From: Bacillota bacterium
Lineage (GTDB): Bacteria; Bacillota; Clostridia; Oscillospirales; CAG-272
Assembly: GCA_021199825.1 (NCBI GenBank)
Contig: JAJQHI010000176.1
Coordinates: 1-13,990, forward strand
Direction: 5' to 3'
DNA length: 13,990 nt
Part shown: positions 13,897 to 13,990 of the stretch, in pieces
Layout of the letters: each line of letters begins with the position of its first letter
Position numbering within the stretch: the first letter of the stretch is position 1
The notes under the pieces: model-generated
Told to the model about the DNA's origin: nothing
Databases searched by the model: none
What the model saw: the letters and a program-made list of their open reading frames with translations, nothing else
Position numbers and translations under genes: made by a program

Positions 13897-13990
13897 GGCG
13901 GCGCGAATTTATTAGATTTACTATGCTAAATTTCAGGTTTTACAGAATGTTAATAAATTTAAAGTAGCGGGTCATTGACAAAGGCTTATG
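13897..13990. other. Short end segment without a recognised gene
   Basis: An AT-rich stretch with no supported coding region. TTGACA at 13975-13980 could be the -35 of a promoter whose -10 lies beyond the window, but this cannot be tested here. Confidence 0.4.

Overview
The window looks like chromosomal DNA of an anaerobic, endospore-forming member of the Clostridia, probably an uncultured gut lineage near the Oscillospirales or Christensenellales. This rests on four things seen here: a SPOCS (DUF3794)-LysM spore morphogenesis protein, a SpoIID-like protein with peptidoglycan-binding domains, a class III (oxygen-sensitive) ribonucleotide reductase, and Gram-positive style promoters and Shine-Dalgarno sites. 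The lineage name is inference from gene style; no 16S or ribosomal gene is present.

Layout. 1-1205 is the 3' part of the SPOCS-LysM gene (+). 1216-1700 has no gene and holds a concatenated series of hairpins and palindromic arms. 1711-5026 is a minus-strand operon, nrdD then trxB. Its nrdD carries a C-terminal glutaredoxin-like domain, and it is driven by a consensus sigma-A promoter with an NrdR box just downstream and a weaker one over the -10. Divergent from it is an Rpn-family PD-(D/E)XK nuclease gene (5289-6311), then a small lipoprotein gene directly abutting a cysteine desulfurase gene (6450-8162). The Rpn and lipoprotein genes share an exact 29-bp promoter sequence. Enolase (8312 or 8309 to 9607) has its own promoter with two tandem repeat pairs and a leader hairpin. 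It is followed by a 407-nt gap holding a striking array of short-loop hairpins. A YitT-family membrane protein gene (10015-10941) follows. Then come a 210-bp palindromic element and a tight three-gene operon (11254-13674): a regulatory-like beta-sandwich protein, a SpoIID-like protein with three PG-binding domains, and a protein with two PG-binding domains. The window ends with a truncated inverted copy of the palindromic element and an AT-rich hairpin.

How the genes fit together. nrdD and trxB form a plausible self-contained electron chain: thioredoxin reductase, then the redoxin domain fused to NrdD, then the NrdD active site. The first gene and the 11254-13674 operon both point to spore envelope or cortex work. 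Enolase and the cysteine desulfurase are housekeeping genes.

The most unusual non-coding content is of two kinds. One is a family of roughly 200-bp near-palindromic elements with a hairpin at each end, including an exact 43-bp inverted repeat that brackets the peptidoglycan operon. The other is the multi-hairpin array downstream of eno, in which stem sequences differ but the fold is kept. All family assignments are from reading the sequence; no database search was run.
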